From Anaerolineae bacterium (GTDB lineage: Bacteria; Chloroflexota; Anaerolineae; Anaerolineales; DRMV01): DNA of 34,824 nucleotides. The DNA lies in contig DUEP01000011.1 of assembly GCA_011176535.1 (NCBI GenBank), positions 9,984-44,807 of the forward strand. Direction: 5' to 3'. The first letter of the stretch is position 1. The number at the start of each line of letters is the position of its first letter. Shown piece by piece: positions 31,936 to 34,824 of this stretch. The notes below the pieces were generated by a model. It was given only the letters and a program-made list of their open reading frames with translations, was not told the DNA's origin and ran no database searches. Made by a program: the position numbers and the translations under genes.

Positions 31936-32172
31936 GTGAAAGAGTTGGTGGAATACATCGCCCGTTCGCTGGTGGATGACCCCACCGAGGTCTCGGTGCG
32001 CAAGGTCCAGCGCGGCAACCTGCTGGTCCTGGAGTTGCAGGTGGCGCAGGAGGACATGGGCCGCGTGATCGGGAAGAAAGGTCGGGTGGCCAACGCCATG
32101 CGCACTTTGCTGGAGATCGCCGCAGCGCGCAGTGGCAAACGGGTTCGCTTAGAGGTGGTGGAGCCCCAATGA
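31936..32172 (+). CDS. khpA: KH-domain RNA-binding protein KhpA
   Basis: A 78-residue protein made of a single type II KH domain. The RNA-binding GxxG loop is GKKG inside GRVIGKKGRVANAMRTLLE. KhpA, with KhpB/EloR, binds many RNAs and affects cell elongation and division in Gram-positive bacteria. Its place between rpsP and rimM is the usual one. Start is GTG at 31936, with AAGGAG seven bases upstream. The stop overlaps the rimM ATG (ATGA at 32169-32172), so rimM is translationally coupled. Confidence 0.93.
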   Translation: MKELVEYIARSLVDDPTEVSVRKVQRGNLLVLELQVAQEDMGRVIGKKGRVANAMRTLLEIAAARSGKRVRLEVVEPQ

Positions 32173-32747
32173 GTCTTCGGAGAACGCAACGCGTGGCTCG
32201 TTCGTATCGTTTACCGTCTAACGCAGGCTCGCCCCAGGGCGAGCCTTTGTATTTGGCGGTGGGAAAACTGCGTCGCCCCCACGGCATCCGGGGGGAGATG
32301 GTGATGGAAGTGCTTACGGACTTCCCCGAGCGTTTCCGGGCAGGCGCCGTGGTGTATGTCGGCCCCCGGCGGGTGCCGCTGACCATCCGCTCGGTGCGCC
32401 CCCATCGGGATTTGCTCCTGGTGGCCTTTGAGGGGTATGAAGACCGCAATCAGGTGGAGGCGTTGCGCAACATGCTGGTCGCCGTGCCCGCCGAGGAGGC
32501 CCCTCCGGCGGATGAGGGGGAGGTGTATCTCCACCAGTTGTTGGGTCTGCGGGTGGTCACCGATGAGGGCGTGGCCCTGGGGCGCCTGGTGGAGATTCTG
32601 GAAACCGGGGCCAACGATGTGTATATCGTCGAGCCTGAAGAAGGCGGAGCGGAGATCCTGCTCCCGGCCATTGACGAAGTGGTGTTGCGCATCGACCTGG
32701 AACGCGGGGAGATGACGGTGCACCTCTTGGAGGGCCTGCTTGAATGA
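32169..32747 (+). CDS. rimM: Ribosome maturation factor RimM
   Basis: RimM assists late assembly of the 30S head by binding S19. The 192-residue protein has the N-terminal domain motif YLAVGKLRRPHGIRGEMVME and a PRC-barrel C-terminal domain (YLHQLLGLRVVTDEG, LPAIDEVVLRIDLERGEMTV). The family usually starts just before the YLAVGK strand. Here a 26-residue extension, basic and without obvious fold, precedes it. That stretch carries a perfect 10-bp inverted repeat (32225-32246). An in-frame TTG at 32247 would give a family-normal start but has no Shine-Dalgarno. The ATG at 32169 is chosen because it overlaps the khpA stop. No trmD follows, although rimM-trmD is the common order. Confidence 0.92.
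   Translation: MSLRRTQRVARSYRLPSNAGSPQGEPLYLAVGKLRRPHGIRGEMVMEVLTDFPERFRAGAVVYVGPRRVPLTIRSVRPHRDLLLVAFEGYEDRNQVEALRNMLVAVPAEEAPPADEGEVYLHQLLGLRVVTDEGVALGRLVEILETGANDVYIVEPEEGGAEILLPAIDEVVLRIDLERGEMTVHLLEGLLE
32225..32246 (+). promoter_or_regulatory. Perfect inverted repeat inside the rimM 5' region
   Basis: AGGCTCGCCC (32225-32234) and GGGCGAGCCT (32237-32246) form a 10-bp stem, or 9 bp with a CCAG loop, followed by TTTG. It looks like an intrinsic-terminator stem with a very short T-run, located within codons 19-26. It may act as a pause or attenuator. Confidence 0.5.
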
Positions 32748-32773
32748 GGGTTTAGAACCGTACCGCCGCGGTC

Positions 32774-33718
32774 ATGGAACGCACCCCTTTCCTTCTCCCA
32801 TCGCAGGCGTTTGAACCGGCCTACTTGCGCTTGTATCGAAGCGGCGAACTTCAGCGACGGGCTGCCCGGGCGCAGGAAGCATTGGCCGCCTGCCGCTTGT
32901 GCCCCCGCGCCTGTGGCGTGAACCGCCTAGCCGACGAACGGGGCGTTTGCCGCACCGGGCGGCGCGCTGTGGTGAGCAGTGCCTTCCCTCATTTTGGGGA
33001 GGAGGATTGCCTGCGCGGCTGGCGAGGCAGCGGCACCCTTTTCTTTGCCTGGTGCAATTTGCGCTGCGTCTTTTGCCAAAACGAGGAGATCAGCCATCGG
33101 GGGCAGGGCCGCGAGGTGACCGCCGAGGAACTGGCCGCGCTGATGCTTGCCCTTCAGGAGGAGGGAGTACACAACCTCAACCTGGTGACCCCGGAGCATG
33201 TCGTCCCCCAGATTTTGGAGGCCTTGGTTCTGGCTGTCGAGCAGGGCCTGCGGCTGCCCATCGTGTACAACACCTCGGCTTATGATGGCCTGGAGAGTTT
33301 GCGGCTGCTGGATGGGGTGGTCGATATCTACATGCCGGATTTCAAGGTGTGGAGTACGCAGGCCGCCCGCCGTTACCTCAAGGCGCCCGATTACCCTCAG
33401 GTGGCGCGCCAGGCGTTGCGGGAGATGCACCGCCAGGTAGGGGATTTGCAACTGGACGAGCATGGCCTGGCCAAACGGGGTTTGTTGGTGCGTCACCTGG
33501 TGATGCCCGGACTTTTGGAGGAGACCCGCGCCATCATGCGGTTCCTGGCCTCGGAGATCTCCCCGGATACCTGTGTGAACTTGATGGCGCAATACTATCC
33601 TGCCGGGGAGGTGAGTGCCGGGCGTTACGCGGAAATCAACCGCCGGATCACCCCGGAAGAGTTTCGCCAGGCCGTGGCGTGGGCGAAGGCGCAGGGCTTG
33701 TGGCGCTTTGCCGGTTAA
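32774..33718 (+). CDS. PflX/PflA-like radical SAM protein
   Basis: A 314-residue radical SAM protein of the COG1313 type (PflX, similar to pyruvate formate-lyase activase). The cluster motif CxxxCxxC is Cys94, Cys98 and Cys101 in AWCNLRCVFCQN. Before it lies a second cysteine set, Cys40, Cys43, Cys47 and Cys59 (CRLCPRACGVN, RGVC), which may hold another metal or cluster. Later motifs are NLNLVTPEHV, IVYNTSAYDG, DIYMPDFKVW and LVRHLVMPG. No glycyl-radical enzyme gene is nearby and the true target of this family is unknown. It takes the position where trmD often lies after rimM. The ATG at 32774 has no clear Shine-Dalgarno, with a 26-base gap from rimM. Confidence 0.85.
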   Translation: MERTPFLLPSQAFEPAYLRLYRSGELQRRAARAQEALAACRLCPRACGVNRLADERGVCRTGRRAVVSSAFPHFGEEDCLRGWRGSGTLFFAWCNLRCVFCQNEEISHRGQGREVTAEELAALMLALQEEGVHNLNLVTPEHVVPQILEALVLAVEQGLRLPIVYNTSAYDGLESLRLLDGVVDIYMPDFKVWSTQAARRYLKAPDYPQVARQALREMHRQVGDLQLDEHGLAKRGLLVRHLVMPGLLEETRAIMRFLASEISPDTCVNLMAQYYPAGEVSAGRYAEINRRITPEEFRQAVAWAKAQGLWRFAG

Positions 33719-33749
33719 AAAGCGCGCCCTGGCCGGGAAAGGCAGGGCG
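33717..33749 (-). terminator. Intrinsic terminator downstream of the tRNA-Arg remnant
   Basis: On the minus strand CGCCCTG (33749-33743) pairs with CAGGGCG (33731-33725), then CGC and TTTTT (33721-33717). It sits right after the tRNA 3' end, and its T-run overlaps the stop codon of the radical SAM gene. Confidence 0.75.
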
Positions 33750-33756
33750 TTGGGGA

Positions 33757-33821
33757 TGCCCCCACCGCGACTCGAACGCGGGTCTTCGGCTCCGGAGGCC
33801 GACGCTCTATCCACTGAGCAA
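33757..33821 (-). pseudogene. tRNA-Arg(CCG) remnant lacking the 5' acceptor strand
   Basis: Read on the minus strand, the body is intact. The D-arm is GCTCAGTGGATAGAGC, the anticodon stem-loop TCGGC-CTCCGGA-GCCGA has anticodon CCG, the T-arm is CCGCG-TTCGAGT-CGCGG, and the 3' acceptor strand is TGGGGGC plus discriminator A (33764-33757). CCA is not encoded. The 5' strand should read GCCCCCA, but the seven bases in that place read CCTTTGC and cannot pair. A CCCCC run occurs eight bases too far upstream. The gene is therefore broken at about 33821. The adjacent transposase remnant offers a cause. An intact tRNA with an unusual insertion is less likely. Confidence 0.7.
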
Positions 33822-33905
33822 GCAAAGGGAGGGGGTATGTCCCCCTGGTGTTATACTTTGCCCCTTGCTTACGACTTGGTCAAGGCGCCGGTGGGGAAGG
33901 GAAAG

Positions 33906-34824
33906 GTGTCTCTCAGTCCCGACCCGTTATTGACGTTGCTGTTTACCGAAGCCTAAGATGGTTTGCGTCTGCTCATGGAGCGGTTGCTCAACCTGCTCAT
34001 GCTGGCCGAGGGCCAGGCCTATCTTCAAGCCGAACCTTACCAACGCACACCGGAGCACCGCGATCAAGCCAATGGCTTCAAGCCCAAGACCCTCAAGACG
34101 CGGTTGGGGGGCCCTGGCCTTGCGGGTACCCCAGGTACGCAAGGGTGCTTTCTACCCCTCCGTGCGAACCAAAGGGAGGCGAGCGAGCGTGCGGCGTGGC
34201 TTATCCTGGCCGAGATGGATGTCCATGGGGTGTCCACCCGCAAAGTCGCGGCTTTGGTCGAAGAGGTCTTGGGGTTCGAAGTTTCCTCGACCATGGTGAG
34301 CCGGGCGGCCCAAGACCTGGACGAAACTCTGCAGGCCTGGCGGGGACGGCCCTTGGGTGAACAGCCTTGTCGCTATCTCTGTTTGGAGGCTCCCTATGAG
34401 CATGTGCGCGTGGATGGGCAGATCCGGGATGCGGCCGTGTTGGTGGCGGTAGGGAAAGGTGTGGGCGGATGGCCACCGGCGGGTGTTGGGCGTGGAGGTA
34501 GCCTTGGGCGAGCAGGAAGTCCACTGGCGGCAGTTCTTGCAGTGCCTGGTGGCGCGCGGGGGGTGCGGGGCGTGCAGTGGATTGTCGGCGATGACCATGC
34601 CGGGCTGCGGGCTGCGCGACAGGCGGTTTTCGGCGGGGTCCCGTGGCAGCGATGCCAGTGCCACCGGCAGCAAAACGCCCAGGCCTATGTGCCCCGCAAA
34701 GCGATGCAGGCGGAAGTGGCTGCACGCATACGAGAGATGTTCAATGCCCCCAACCGTGCCCAGGCTGAACAGCCGTTGAAGGCTTGGGTCTCCGAGATGG
34801 AAAAGCGCGCGCCACGCCTGGCCC
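33906..34824 (+). pseudogene. Degenerate IS256-family (Mutator-type) transposase, runs off window
   Basis: Translation shows an IS256-type transposase: SLSPDPLLTLL, then DGLRLLMERLLNLLMLAEGQ, EPYQRTPEHRDQANGFKPKT, LAEMDVHGVSTRKVAALVEE, WRGRPLGEQP, VGDDHAGLRAARQAVFGGVP and WQRCQCHRQQNAQAYVP. It is damaged. A TAA at 33954 interrupts the N-terminal part. Two blocks fit the family only in another frame: GALALRVPQVRKGAFYPS (34110-34188) and GHRRVLGVEVALGEQEVHW (34470-34540). This implies four compensating indels, two of them near G6 runs (about 34109 and 34558). The first catalytic Asp, normally in a LDA-x-YE motif, is Glu (CLEAPYE). From 33957 the main frame stays open to the window's end. The 3' end and right terminal repeat lie outside. 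Its left end is probably at 33822-33860, abutting the tRNA remnant. Confidence 0.85.

Noticed and set aside
33757-33828. Functional tRNA-Arg
   Set aside because: The 5' seven bases (CCTTTGC) cannot pair with the 3' acceptor strand, so a working tRNA is not supported.
33615-33956. 113-codon plus-strand ORF spanning the tRNA remnant
   Set aside because: Its first half is out of frame over the radical SAM gene and the antisense tRNA. Only its end, from 33906, belongs to the transposase N-terminus.
33906-34824. Programmed ribosomal frameshifting in the transposase
   Set aside because: IS256-family transposases are made from a single frame. Four shifts plus a stop and a changed catalytic residue fit decay better.

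Overview
The window reads as a typical GC-rich chromosomal stretch of a free-living bacterium. The gene set points to the phylum Chloroflexota, probably Anaerolineae or relatives: a RodZ-like protein with a Thr/Pro tail, a plant-SAL1-like PAP phosphatase, several polyprenol-phosphate sugar transferases, a DHH-CBS-CCA fusion, roadblock and V4R signalling proteins, and several nearly leaderless genes. This lineage call is inference from gene content and was not checked against a database. Nearly all of the window is coding. The last kilobase is a decayed insertion sequence.

Layout. 1-4518 (+): 3' end of a rodZ-like gene, rimO, a HAL2/SAL1-type nucleotidase and a GT39-like membrane protein. 4519-4918: a strong terminator, then the SRP RNA gene (ffs) on the minus strand with a consensus promoter, divergent from glk. 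4919-9748 (+): ROK glucokinase, the DHH/CBS/tRNA-nucleotidyltransferase fusion and a class V aminotransferase. 9779-12766 (-): a P1B-4 metal ATPase behind a PerR/Fur-type regulator, probably an iron-efflux and peroxide-response pair. 13058-17974 (+): an SAH/MTA deaminase fused to a CYTH domain, an Fsr-like MFS pump, an inositol-monophosphatase-like enzyme and a GT2 enzyme. 18014-21345 (-): recJ and an NfeD/ClpP-class membrane protease, separated by palindromic repeats. 21405-27242 (+): ECF sigma and anti-sigma, uvrC, a CheY-like receiver, a 50-residue membrane protein, a YabE-like G5/3D wall protein and rsmA. 27232-29887 (-): an operon of roadblock/LC7, V4R, receiver plus degenerate GGDEF, and a DPM1-like glycosyltransferase. 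30080-33718 (+): ffh, rpsP, khpA, rimM and a PflX-like radical SAM gene. 33757-34824: a tRNA-Arg(CCG) body lacking its 5' acceptor strand, next to a degenerate IS256-family transposase that runs off the window.

How it fits together. Both core SRP parts (RNA and Ffh) lie in the window with clear housekeeping promoters. Translation and RNA-quality genes (rimO, rsmA, rimM, rpsP, khpA, CCA enzyme) dominate the plus strand. The least understood parts are the roadblock-V4R-receiver operon, the deaminase-CYTH fusion with a T-box-like leader, the hairpin inside the rimM 5' extension, and the broken tRNA beside the transposase.
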